A stretch of 63,859 nt of DNA from Acidobacteriota bacterium (lineage in GTDB: Bacteria; Acidobacteriota; Terriglobia; 2-12-FULL-54-10). The translations under genes and the position numbers were made by a program. Shown here piece after piece: positions 31,053 through 40,762 of the stretch. A model generated the notes under the pieces. The model searched no databases, was not told the origin of the DNA, and saw only the letters and a program-made list of their open reading frames with translations. The DNA is taken from assembly GCA_016191085.1 (NCBI GenBank), contig JACPPJ010000033.1, forward strand, positions 1 through 63,859. Direction: 5' to 3'. Numbering within the stretch: position 1 is the first letter of the stretch; each line of letters starts with the position of its first letter.

Positions 31053-31934
31053 CTACGGGTTTTCGTCTGGACGATTTTTGCTGGCCATTGTGCTCACGAG
31101 TTGGCCGGCTAGTCTTGCGCTCATCTCGCAAGTGCTGTCGTTGATGCGGCACTGCGCAAGCGTCAGCCCGCAAGAACAGGTGCATTTTGACTCATTCAAC
31201 TGGCGCAGCGCGGCCTTCTTTTGCTGCGGAGTCAGCCTGGAAAAATCTACTCCCGGCAGCTCCGTTGCGTTCGTGGCGTTGGGCAGGAAGACTTGCCCGT
31301 TGTCGGTGAAGGTCTCCACTTTCGCGTTTACCGGCAGATTCAGCAAGGCTCTAATCTCCATATCATAGAGCGCGGGACTGCGCAGGCCGATATGCTTCTG
31401 GACCACCTTTCCTTCCGTGTCCACCACGAACGAAGTTGGCAGGCCCATAATGCCACCGAACTTAGCCTGCAGTTCCGGGCTGGCGATTGCAACCGGGTAA
31501 TTTATTTTGGCTTCGCGGACAAAACTTTTTACGTGCTCAACCGGCCCGGTGTCATCAGATAACCCTATGATCTGCAACTTGCCTTGGTATTTCTGTTGCA
31601 GTCGGATCAAATCCGGAATCTCTTCGCGGCAGGGTGGGCACCAGGTTGCCCAAAAATTCAGCAACACGACTTTCCCGCGCCAATCGCTTGATGAAATCGT
31701 GTTGCCGTCCAGATCTTTGAGCTTGAACGCCGGGACAGGCAGTGGATTCTTTACGAACTTGATAAGCGCGCCATCGCCTGAACCACCGTTCGTGGCAGAG
31801 TCGGCTGGGGTCGCGGAGGAGAAGGGCAAACCGGGCGAGGGGCTTGAGCCGAAGTGTCGGATATCGCGGAGGCCGAGCACAACTAAAACTCCCACCGCGA
31901 TAAGCACCACTGCAACGATAGCGATTTTCTTCAT
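31053..31934 (-). CDS. TlpA/ResA-like membrane-anchored thioredoxin with Cys-rich C-terminal tail
   Basis: 293 residues: N-terminal membrane anchor (about 4-22), Gly/Ser/Pro-rich linker, and a thioredoxin domain (about 60-205) with active site WCPPC near residue 98 in the context LLNFWATWCPPCREE and the cis-Pro segment GLPTSFVVD. The fold belongs to the periplasmic reductants that serve cytochrome c maturation or reduce disulphides. The C-terminal extension (about 205-293) ends in a tight cysteine cluster, KCTCSCGLTLAQCRINDSTC, with six Cys in 20 residues, probably a metal site or a redox relay. It lies next to the ABM gene and close to the metallothionein and HMA-like genes, supporting a thiol/metal theme for this part of the window. 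Confidence 0.88.
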   Translation of the reverse strand: MKKIAIVAVVLIAVGVLVVLGLRDIRHFGSSPSPGLPFSSATPADSATNGGSGDGALIKFVKNPLPVPAFKLKDLDGNTISSSDWRGKVVLLNFWATWCPPCREEIPDLIRLQQKYQGKLQIIGLSDDTGPVEHVKSFVREAKINYPVAIASPELQAKFGGIMGLPTSFVVDTEGKVVQKHIGLRSPALYDMEIRALLNLPVNAKVETFTDNGQVFLPNATNATELPGVDFSRLTPQQKKAALRQLNESKCTCSCGLTLAQCRINDSTCEMSARLAGQLVSTMASKNRPDENP

Positions 31935-32176
31935 TGTTTGCCCGCCTGACTACCGAACGTCTGCATTATAAACCCAATGCCCTTCTGACTCTTAAATGCA
32001 GGTAGGCCACGGCGCGCTGTTGCGCCGAGTCTCCTACCGTCGGCAATTCCGGACCCGCCCGCTCACATAACAAGAGCATGCCGTGGCTAGCAATAATCTT
32101 ATTCAGTATAATGCTTCCGCCTGCGGAGCGGGACGGCGTCATAGTTCGAGTGCCCATCAGGCGGAAGGAGCGGTTC

Positions 32177-32617
32177 ATGCAAAAACAAAGGTGCCTCTGT
32201 TTGCGAAGTGCTCAGCGTACGCGCTGTTTACTGCTGGTGGCGGTAGCTCTGATGTTCCCGGCTGCCGGTTACAGCCAGATAGAGGGTTCCAAGGCATTCC
32301 AACTGTCAGAGGCCACCATCGAACAAATTCATGCGGCCTACAAATCGGGACCGCTTACCAGCCGCCAATTGGTGCAGATGTACCTGGATCGTATAGCGGA
32401 GTACAACAAGAAGGGACCGACAATCAACTCCATTATTACGATCAATCCTACTGCGCTCGATGACGCTTCCAAGCTGGATGCCGCGGACTACAGTCAGCGC
32501 GTAATCTTTCCCGCTAGTTGGAGGCGTTACCCGTCTGCCCTCTCGCTGGTTCACCATGGCCGCCGCCCTAGGGCAATCCCGGACAACTGCCCACGACATT
32601 CCACCATCTTGACGTGA
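32177..32617 (+). pseudogene. Truncated amidase (amidase-signature family)
   Basis: The frame begins with a good GGAAGGAG site six bases before ATG 32177, then a signal peptide (to about GYSQ) and the start of an exported amidase-signature protein (LSEATIEQIHAAYKSGPLTSRQLVQMYLDRI and on to about residue 100). The similarity stops around 32490, before any part of the Ser-Ser-Lys catalytic region, and the remaining 45 codons are unrelated. Amidases of this family are about 450-550 residues long, so a deletion removed most of the gene. A plus-strand frame open from 32078 is upstream noise. Confidence 0.7.
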
Positions 32618-32653
32618 CGAGCGCTTTCTTTCATCTGTTGTGTCGGACTTCTC

Positions 32654-33026
32654 TTAGTTCTTAATGGCCTTCTTCCAGGACCGGTGCATCAGGGCGAGAA
32701 TGGAGCCAAAGATTATAAACACTGTGCCCGAAATTGTAGCGAAATCGATTTGGAACGGCAGACCAGATACAACCGGTCCGATGATCATGCAAATTCCGAC
32801 GATCATTATAAAGAGTGGCCAGAATGCAAAATGCAGACCTCTGCGGTTGAGGGACACGGCCGCAACATTAGTCCTAACGAGCTTATTTATCCCGCGTACC
32901 TCTTCAACGCAGGTTGCTTTGCATGCGAGCGTTGTCCACATCTGCCGAACATTCCGGGCAAATGCCTTTTGAACACGCTTTGCAAATGCCCACCGCGTCC
33001 ACGTCGTGATGGTAGTAGCATCGCAT
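32654..33026 (-). pseudogene. B-box zinc-binding membrane protein, frameshifted
   Basis: Two overlapping minus-strand frames reconstruct one protein. The first (33026 to 32904) starts MRCYYHHDVDAVGICKAC and continues to a second Cys pair (CPECSADVDNA), the common N-terminal B-box/zinc finger found before two-helix membrane proteins in Acidobacteria. The second frame (from about 32938 to 32654) resumes with LACKATCVEEVRGINKLV and has two membrane helices (about FAFWPLFIMIVGICMIIG and a second near GTVFIIFGSILAL). The shift falls between about 32940 and 32920, within GACAACGCTCGCATGC. One or two bases are lost or gained, by mutation or sequencing error. Function of the family is unknown. Confidence 0.6.
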
Positions 33027-33068
33027 GGTAACTCAGCGTCTGTTTTCGAAAAGAGACAGCGATCTTAG

Positions 33069-33944
33069 CTACTGTGCGGCGGCGGCGCCGCTGACGACTT
33101 CGATGATCTCTTTGGTGATGGCTGCCTGGCGGATACGGTTCATGCGTAGCGTGAGACTATCGATCATGTCACCGGCGTTGTTGGTAGCCGAATCCATGGC
33201 TGTCATGCGGGCGGCGTGTTCAGCGGCGCCGGATTCGAGCAGAGCGCGATACACCTGGACCTCCACATAGCGCGGCAGCAGGTGACCGTAGATATCCTCC
33301 GGCGACTGCTCGTAGATGTAGTCCACCATGGGAGCGTTAGCGTCGCCCTGCGGTTTGAATTCCGGCAGCGGCAGCAGTTGCTCGACGACGATGCGCTGCG
33401 CAATGACGCTCTTGAATTCGTTATAGATGAGGTAAACGGCGTCGGTGGTCTCTTCGCTGTAAGCGGTGATGATCTCGGTCGCAATTGCACGCGCGTGGCT
33501 GTAATCGAGGCGCGTGAAGATGCCGACATGCTCGCTCTTCATGTTGGCATTTCTTCGGCGGAAATAATCGCGTGCTTTGCGACCGGCCAGGATCAACTCG
33601 GGTTTCTGGTCGCGGTGTTCGATTAGAAACCGCTCCGCCGCGCGCAGGATGTTTGTGTTGAATGCGCCGCAAAGGCCCCGGTCGCCCGATAGCACCAGTG
33701 CCACGATCCGCTCCTGCGGACGGCGGCGCAGCAGAGGATGCGGCTCTTCGCCAGGCTGATGCGTCGCGCGCGCGGCAAGGCTGGTCAGAACTTCCTTCAG
33801 CAAACCCGAATACGGCCGTGCATTAAACGCGCGCTCCTGCGCCTTCCGCAGCCGGGCCGCGGAGATCATCTTCATCGCTTTGGTGATCTGCTGTGTATTG
33901 CGCACCGAGCGAATCCGCCGGCGCATGTCAATCAAGCTGGGCAT
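33069..33944 (-). CDS. atpG: F1F0 ATP synthase gamma subunit
   Basis: 291 residues. The N-terminal helix (SLIDMRRRIRSVRNTQQITKAMKMISAARLRKAQ) and the C-terminal helix (SATNNAGDMIDSLTLRMNRIRQAAITKEIIEVVSGAAA) are the classical rotor coiled coil of the F1 motor; the central Rossmann-like part has the LVLSGDRGLCGAFN segment. Gamma turns inside the alpha/beta ring and couples proton flow to ATP synthesis. It is 14 bp downstream of atpA. The usual next genes, atpD and atpC, are absent: the next gene is the unrelated B-box pseudogene. Confidence 0.97.
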   Translation of the reverse strand: MPSLIDMRRRIRSVRNTQQITKAMKMISAARLRKAQERAFNARPYSGLLKEVLTSLAARATHQPGEEPHPLLRRRPQERIVALVLSGDRGLCGAFNTNILRAAERFLIEHRDQKPELILAGRKARDYFRRRNANMKSEHVGIFTRLDYSHARAIATEIITAYSEETTDAVYLIYNEFKSVIAQRIVVEQLLPLPEFKPQGDANAPMVDYIYEQSPEDIYGHLLPRYVEVQVYRALLESGAAEHAARMTAMDSATNNAGDMIDSLTLRMNRIRQAAITKEIIEVVSGAAAAQ

Positions 33945-33958
33945 AGTTACTGTTTGCT

Positions 33959-35721
<1,763 letters not shown>

Positions 35722-35734
35722 CAAGCGGCCCTGA

Positions 35735-36292
35735 TCACTCGCTCGTCAGTTCCGTGCGCAGGCGGCTCAAGTACCCGCGAATGGAGCCGTCATAGATGAC
35801 GCTGCCGATGCGCGCCACCACGCCTCCGATGAGGTTGGGATCGAGCAACAAATTCAATCGAATACTCTTGCCGGTCTTGGCGCTGAGCGCTGCGGTTAAT
35901 TCCTTCTGTTCGCTCTCTTCGAGCGGCCGTGCTGTAGTCACTTCGGCGATCGCCGTTCCCATGCGCTCGTGCAGAATGGTCTGAAACGCCTCGATGATTT
36001 CGCCCAGCAGTCCCATGCGATCGTGATCAATCACCACGCTCAGGAAATTGGCGGTGATGGAATCCAGGCCCGCGCCCGGAGCGAGCTTTGCGAGAATGGC
36101 CTTTTTCTTATCGGTGCTGACGGCGGGCGTCGAGAAGACGATGCGAAGCTCGTTGCTCTCGCCGAGCAGTTGATGAAACTGCTCGAGCTGCGTGGCAATC
36201 GTCTCTGGATTGAACGTTGGCCTACCCGCGCCGGGCGCCGCCAGCGTGTCCGCGAGGGCTGACGCGTAGCGGAAGGAAACGGCTGAAGGCAT
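35735..36292 (-). CDS. atpH: F1F0 ATP synthase delta subunit
   Basis: 185 residues with the helical N-terminal domain (VSFRYASALADTLAAP to about 105) and the beta-sheet C-terminal domain containing VTTARPLEESEQKELTAAL and DPNLIGGVVARIGSVIYDGSI, the family signature. Delta forms the stator top that ties the b subunits to F1. The start ATG overlaps the atpF stop by one base (TAATG), so translation is coupled. It is followed by the repeat-bearing gap and atpA. Confidence 0.95.
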   Translation of the reverse strand: MPSAVSFRYASALADTLAAPGAGRPTFNPETIATQLEQFHQLLGESNELRIVFSTPAVSTDKKKAILAKLAPGAGLDSITANFLSVVIDHDRMGLLGEIIEAFQTILHERMGTAIAEVTTARPLEESEQKELTAALSAKTGKSIRLNLLLDPNLIGGVVARIGSVIYDGSIRGYLSRLRTELTSE

Positions 36293-36999
36293 TAGGCGCC
36301 TCCCTTCGGCTTATGCCCATCAGCATGCCCGTCGGCCATGTCTTCGATGAATGACCGGAAGATGACGCGGTCCGATTCCACCGACATAGACTGCTGAATG
36401 CGCTTCTCGGCGAGTTCCACAGCGAGTTCCGAAGCGTATTTCTTCAGTTCCTGCCGCGCCAGCTTCGCCGCTGCGGCGATCTCCTGCTCGGCGCGCTGAG
36501 AGATCTTGGCGGCATCGGCCTTTCCCATGTCCTCGATTCGGGTCCGCTCCGCCGCGGCTTCCTGCAAAGCGGAGTTGCGCATCGCGCCGATCTCTTCGTC
36601 GATTTTCTCTAGCTTCTGCTCCACCACGCTCAGACGCTCCGTCGCGGTCTTCAGAGCTTCACGCGAGAGCTGCATATCTTCGCGGATGGCCTCGCCACGT
36701 CCGCGCAGAAACGGCCCCAAGTACTTCTTGGAGAGATACCAGAACGCCCCGACGATCAGCAGGAGGTTGATCCACTTATAAATCGCGCTCTTGATGCCGC
36801 CCTCTTCGTGTCCTTCCGCCGCGTGCGGCTCGCCTTCGGCGCCGGTCTGTTCCGCGCTATGCGCCGCGTGCCCGGACGAGGACGTGGCAGGAGTTTCAGT
36901 CTGCAGCAGGTATGCTTTCACTTTGCCTGCGGCCGTGATAAGCACCAACAAGGCGATCAACGTGGCGGCCAGGTTCCAGATGCGATGCTTTCTCTTCAC
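36292..36999 (-). CDS. atpF: F1F0 ATP synthase b subunit with N-terminal extension
   Basis: 235 residues, longer than the usual 155-170. An N-terminal hydrophobic stretch (about 9-28, like a signal peptide or extra membrane helix), a His/Ala/Glu-rich linker (HAAHSAEQTGAEGEPHAAEG) and then the normal b subunit: membrane helix (IYKWINLLLIVGAFWYL, about 73-90) and the long charged coiled coil of the peripheral stalk, ending in a short His/Asp-rich tail. The gene overlaps the upstream b' gene by four bases (ATGA) and atpH by one. The pair b' plus b implies a heterodimeric stalk. Confidence 0.9.
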   Translation of the reverse strand: MKRKHRIWNLAATLIALLVLITAAGKVKAYLLQTETPATSSSGHAAHSAEQTGAEGEPHAAEGHEEGGIKSAIYKWINLLLIVGAFWYLSKKYLGPFLRGRGEAIREDMQLSREALKTATERLSVVEQKLEKIDEEIGAMRNSALQEAAAERTRIEDMGKADAAKISQRAEQEIAAAAKLARQELKKYASELAVELAEKRIQQSMSVESDRVIFRSFIEDMADGHADGHKPKGGA

Positions 37000-37475
37000 G
37001 GGGCGGTTTCCGATCTGCCCGCGGGAGCGGCCAAGGCCGCCGGCCTGAGAATCGCCCGAGTGATGGAGGCCGCAAGCTGCTCGGCCTCGGCTCCGAGGGT
37101 CGCCTTGGCAGCTTCAGCTTCTTGATGAATCTGCTGGCGCGCAGTAGCTATGAGCTGCTCGGCGCGAGCGCGGGCCTGACGAACCACTTCCGCCCTCTCC
37201 TCCAGCGCGCGCTGCCGCTCCTGCTCCTGGACGCGGTAGACCTCCGATTGCGCGGAACGCAACGCCGCCTGGTAGCTGGCCGTCTTCGTCTCAGCCTCGG
37301 CAACAGCGGCTTCGGCGGTTAGGCGCAATCCGGCCGTGTCCTCGCGGCGCTTCCGCAGGGTTTCTTCCAGGGGGCGGTAAAAAACTTTACTGATATACAG
37401 ATACAGAATCCAAAGCAGAATAAAGGTGGGAATGGCCCCGATCAGTATTTCTTTTAAGGCATTCAGAGCTTGCAT
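36996..37475 (-). CDS. F1F0 ATP synthase b' subunit
   Basis: 159 residues: one N-terminal membrane helix (about 11-30, IGAIPTFILLWILYLYI) followed by an uninterrupted charged coiled coil rich in Ala, Glu and Arg. This is the standard b/b' architecture of the stator stalk, and together with the adjacent second b gene it points to a b'/b heterodimer as in phototrophs and several other phyla. It heads the operon, with a candidate promoter at 37525-37552. Genes for the a and c subunits are not in the window. Confidence 0.88.
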   Translation of the reverse strand: MQALNALKEILIGAIPTFILLWILYLYISKVFYRPLEETLRKRREDTAGLRLTAEAAVAEAETKTASYQAALRSAQSEVYRVQEQERQRALEERAEVVRQARARAEQLIATARQQIHQEAEAAKATLGAEAEQLAASITRAILRPAALAAPAGRSETAP

Positions 37476-37524
37476 AAGAGCAATTCCCTCAGCGGATTAA
37501 AGACGAGGGCGGCAAACCAATTAA

Positions 37525-37552
37525 ACTATCATACGCGCCAAAGAAGTGTCAA
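37525..37552 (-). promoter_or_regulatory. Candidate promoter of the atp operon
   Basis: On the minus strand a perfect TTGACA (37552-37547) is followed after 16 bases by GATAGT (37530-37525), a four-of-six match to the -10 box. The transcript would begin about 45 bases before the b' start codon. Confidence 0.5.
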
Positions 37553-37565
37553 ACTCAGGGCGGCG

Positions 37566-37588
37566 TTGGTATAGCCTATTCACTTCGT
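37566..37588. repeat. 23-base direct repeat, copy 1
   Basis: Begins TTGGTATAGCC and ends CACTTCGT. An almost identical copy (one mismatch, T to C at base five) in the same orientation lies at 39869-39891, so the two flank the hydrolase gene 37917-39350. Confidence 0.7.
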
Positions 37589-37916
37589 ATCCCCCTGTGG
37601 AGTCGAAGTGTGTTAGTCAGAAGAGGAGAAGCGGATTAGCTGGCTTGGTGGGTAACCATTTCCGCTCCTGGCGCGTCCAGGGAAGACATTCCCGGAGCGT
37701 GTCACTGGACTCAGTCGGAATATTGTCATTAAAAGCGGGAGGCGGCACCACCCGCGTGTCCGGGAACCTGTATGGATGCGCCTCACATTGCCGGATTGTC
37801 GCCCGGATGCCCCAAAAAGGAGTATTGGCGTTGCTATAGAACGATATGCCGACAGTTCTCGCGTTGACGTGAGCTATTCGTTGTGAGCGCGAAGACGTCC
37901 GCGCTCCGCCGCCTGT

Positions 37917-39350
37917 CTATTGCACGAGCTTCTCCGTTAGCCAGCGCACGATCATGGGCTGCAGTTCTTTTTTCTTTTTTAACATCTCCGACCCCCGTCC
38001 GGCATCATCGTAGAGCAGAAACTCGCTCCACTTGCTTCTCGACAGTCGGTAGGCTTCGCGGGTGGATTCGGCCAGGCTGCCCACCTGAAAATTCAAATCC
38101 GAGGAACTGGCGATGAAGAACACCGGCACGTCGCTGGTAGTTAGGAACTGTTTGGCTTCGGGCGAGAGGATGTATTGCGTGAGTATTACAATCGTTTTTA
38201 TTCGGGAGTCGCCGATGGATGCCTGCATTGATTGGTTGGTGGGCATGGTCGCCGCGACAATTCCGATGCGGGAATTATCCACCGCGTTTTGCGATGCCAG
38301 GAACTGGATGGCAGCCTTGATATCCAGATAAATCTTCTTCTCCTCACCGGGCGCCAGATCCACGCCATAATGACCCTTCCCCTCGTCAAGGTCGCGGTTC
38401 TTGCCTCTCCAGTCGAAGGTCAGGGCCGCCATTCCTTTCTTGACAACGGCGCGCGCTAGATCGTAATAGGTTTCCTGATCGTGCATAGCGCCGTGGACAA
38501 ACACGACGCCAGGCACCTTTGCCGTTTCGCTGGCCTCCGCCGGCAGGAAGATACGTCCATGGAGGTTCCATCCATCTGACGACGTGAAATTGATCGCCTC
38601 CTCCGTCCCGAGCGCCTTTACGTTTTCCGCCAGCCAATCTTCGACTTTGTCGGCCAGACCAGCCGTGTGGCTGAACATGACGGTTCCGTGGCCAACTGTG
38701 AGCAGAAAGTCGCTGGATGGATTGCTGGACCGGTAGAACGCTTCCGACATCTCACGAAATCCCTCTTTATCATCCCTACCGGCTATGAACAGAAAAGGAA
38801 GATCGCTGCGCGACTGGATCAGCCGCCGCGCTTTGTCGCTCAATGTTCCTGAAAGCAAGACGACAGCTTGGACAGCCGTATTTTCGGCCGCTTCAAGAAC
38901 TGCGTAATTGGCACTTTCGCCAACTGCCACCAGGCCGATGCGATGTGCGTTCATGTTATCTCCAGCCGCGAGAAATTTGATCGCGCCTCGAATGTCAAGT
39001 TGTACTCTCTCACGCTCCTCGGGTGAGTAGGTCTTATAGTGCCGTCCGTTGAGACTGGCGCCAGTGCCGCGAAGGTCCACAGTCAAGGATGCCATGCCAT
39101 GCTTTTTCGCGAGGTTCCTGGCTAAATTGCTGGTGTCATAAGTGGACCGTAGAATCCAACTTGGTTCCGCAATCATCACCACGCCCGCGATTGACCCGAC
39201 GCCTTTGGCGGGCATGTGCAGTGTACCAGTAACACTGAGCCCGTCTTCCGTCGGGATGCTCACCACCTTCGCGGATTGCGCTCGTCCCGCCTGGCTGAAA
39301 GCAATTAAACACAGGACGATCGCAAATGAACGTACGTACTGAAGTGTCAT
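37917..39350 (-). CDS. Exported tandem alpha/beta-hydrolase (two dienelactone-hydrolase-like domains)
   Basis: About 477 residues from ATG 39350, which precedes a signal peptide (LQYVRSFAIVLCLIAFSQAG to RAQ); the frame opens further upstream but without a signal there. Domain 1 (about 25-245) carries a nucleophile elbow VAVGESANY and a His in VGHGTVMFSH. Domain 2 (about 250-477) repeats the fold (TSSDGWNLHGRIFLP, VVFVHGAMHDQ, LTFDWRGKN), but its elbow reads VAATMPTNQ, so the expected nucleophile is missing. The protein therefore looks like a duplicated esterase/peptidase in which one half became structural or regulatory. It stands alone, downstream of a gene-poor stretch. Confidence 0.85.
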   Translation of the reverse strand: MTLQYVRSFAIVLCLIAFSQAGRAQSAKVVSIPTEDGLSVTGTLHMPAKGVGSIAGVVMIAEPSWILRSTYDTSNLARNLAKKHGMASLTVDLRGTGASLNGRHYKTYSPEERERVQLDIRGAIKFLAAGDNMNAHRIGLVAVGESANYAVLEAAENTAVQAVVLLSGTLSDKARRLIQSRSDLPFLFIAGRDDKEGFREMSEAFYRSSNPSSDFLLTVGHGTVMFSHTAGLADKVEDWLAENVKALGTEEAINFTSSDGWNLHGRIFLPAEASETAKVPGVVFVHGAMHDQETYYDLARAVVKKGMAALTFDWRGKNRDLDEGKGHYGVDLAPGEEKKIYLDIKAAIQFLASQNAVDNSRIGIVAATMPTNQSMQASIGDSRIKTIVILTQYILSPEAKQFLTTSDVPVFFIASSSDLNFQVGSLAESTREAYRLSRSKWSEFLLYDDAGRGSEMLKKKKELQPMIVRWLTEKLVQ

Positions 39351-40113
39351 CACGTATTCCCTTCTGAAATCATGGTTACAACGTGCCTTGAGATCTATCG
39401 GCCCCGGGCTCTGATGCCCCGCGTGCTCGGTCGCCAGCAGCGCGAAGTTGGCGCCGGCGAAATCCTGGATTGCAATGTTCAACGTCGACAGCGGCGTGGA
39501 AACTGTTCGTAGCGTCTTTCGTCAGGCAGCGGCGGAGCAGGGCGTGCGCGCGCGTGGCATGTGGGTAGGCAGTCAGCTGATGCGCGGCAGCGCCGATGCG
39601 CCTGCTCGACGGACGCAGCGAACGGACCGTGTCCGTGAACGAGTTGGAGCATCTGTGTGTTTCCGCGCGTGACGTTTTGGCGTTCAGCCGCGAGCGGCGC
39701 GACAAACGTTTCAGGCACGCCTGGGTCATGACGCGACCGGGCTTCCACACTTCGGGCGAATTACGCAGCTGCCGCCAATTCCTTTGTTGCTGTCGTTTCA
39801 ATGCCACCATGCTGCAATCAGTCGGTAGCTTTTCATATTCACCGACATTTTGCAACAACGAAACGTCTTTGGCATAGCCTATTCACTTCGTCCGTCGGGC
39901 TATGCCCGCGCCCTACTCGGAGGCGATAGCGATACCGTGTACCTACACACGCTACATTGGCGGCTGCGGGAACTCTGCGAGCTTGCCGACACTGATGGTT
40001 GATCGAGCAGGCAGTGGCAGGAACTCTGGGCATGCTATCGGATGCACACGGTAAGCGTCTGAAAACAGAGACTCAACTGCTCGTTTGGTGGCGATAGATT
40101 CAAGGGACAGCCA
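39351..40113. other. Gene-poor region with possible kinase remnant
   Basis: About 760 bases between two minus-strand genes. A minus-strand stretch near 39510-39550 translates as LLRRCLTKDA, which resembles the end of the catalytic domain of bacterial Ser/Thr kinases, but the reading frame around it is broken and nothing else matches. The second copy of the 23-base repeat lies at 39869-39891. Confidence 0.35.
39869..39891. repeat. 23-base direct repeat, copy 2
   Basis: Matches 37566-37588 at 22 of 23 bases in the same orientation. The two copies bracket the tandem hydrolase gene at a distance of about 2.3 kb. Confidence 0.7.
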
Positions 40114-40524
40114 TCAGGCGCGCAGTTTGAACTGTGATTCCTGAAGCGAGTTCCATGCCTGCTGCGAGATCGAGGCGTGTCCCAGCGTCGCAAGTACGGC
40201 GCATTGCTGATAAGGTGGGATTAGCAGATCGAATGCTCCAGCGTCCAGCACCTGGGCCCACTGTCTGACCTCTGGCGCCGGAGCCAGGACGATGACCGGG
40301 AGATCGGGGTGGAATTCCCGTACGTCATCGAGCACGTCGGTCCAGGTGGCACGTGGAAGTGCCCAAGCGCAAAACAGAGCATCGTAGACTTCGTTCTCCA
40401 GTAGGGAGTCCAGCTTCGACGGATCGCTCACCAGCGTCAGAGAGACGTACTCGCTGAGAATCTGCTCCAGTTCCGCGGTTTCTGTTTCACTGGCGGATAA
40501 TAGGAGAACTCTAGGGCTCCTCAT
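40114..40524 (-). CDS. Degenerate response-regulator receiver domain (pseudo-receiver)
   Basis: 136 residues with the overall pattern of a receiver: first strand RVLLLSAS, central DALFCAWALPRATW, VIVLAPAP and a final DAGAFDLLIPPYQ. All three residues needed for phosphotransfer are replaced: the acidic pair after strand one (SASE), the phospho-acceptor Asp (Ala in CAWALP) and the Lys before the last loop (Pro in IPPY). It is a stand-alone domain without an output module. Such pseudo-receivers act by protein-protein contacts rather than phosphorylation. It is divergent from dapF, and no kinase lies nearby. Confidence 0.75.
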   Translation of the reverse strand: MRSPRVLLLSASETETAELEQILSEYVSLTLVSDPSKLDSLLENEVYDALFCAWALPRATWTDVLDDVREFHPDLPVIVLAPAPEVRQWAQVLDAGAFDLLIPPYQQCAVLATLGHASISQQAWNSLQESQFKLRA

Positions 40525-40762
40525 GGCGGACTCCTTAATGGTCGTAGCCCTTCCTCAGGCCCGGTTGTTGGATGCGCCAGCCTAACGCAGGGTTGTCACC
40601 AATTACGTTATCGGCAGATGTTAAAAAAGATTACTGAATGTTGAGATTGCGTCTGGTGATATTCTCACTCTTGATCCTGATTTTGAGTTCTACGGTTGGC
40701 GTAAGAATCGCGGTTTCCAGTTGCTGCTTGATTTGCAATAAACCGTTCGCCATTATTCAACG

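Larger units (their letters stand above)
37476..37916. other. Intergenic region with atp promoter and one copy of a 23-base repeat
   Basis: About 440 bases between the atp operon and the downstream end of the hydrolase gene. It contains the candidate atp promoter (37525-37552) and a 23-base sequence at 37566-37588 repeated at 39869-39891. Short frames do not look like genes. Confidence 0.5.

Noticed and set aside
39376..39858. 160-codon minus-strand frame with a kinase-like LLRRCLTKD stretch
   Set aside because: The resemblance is limited to about ten residues, other kinase motifs are missing and the frame overlaps the hydrolase upstream region; at most a remnant.
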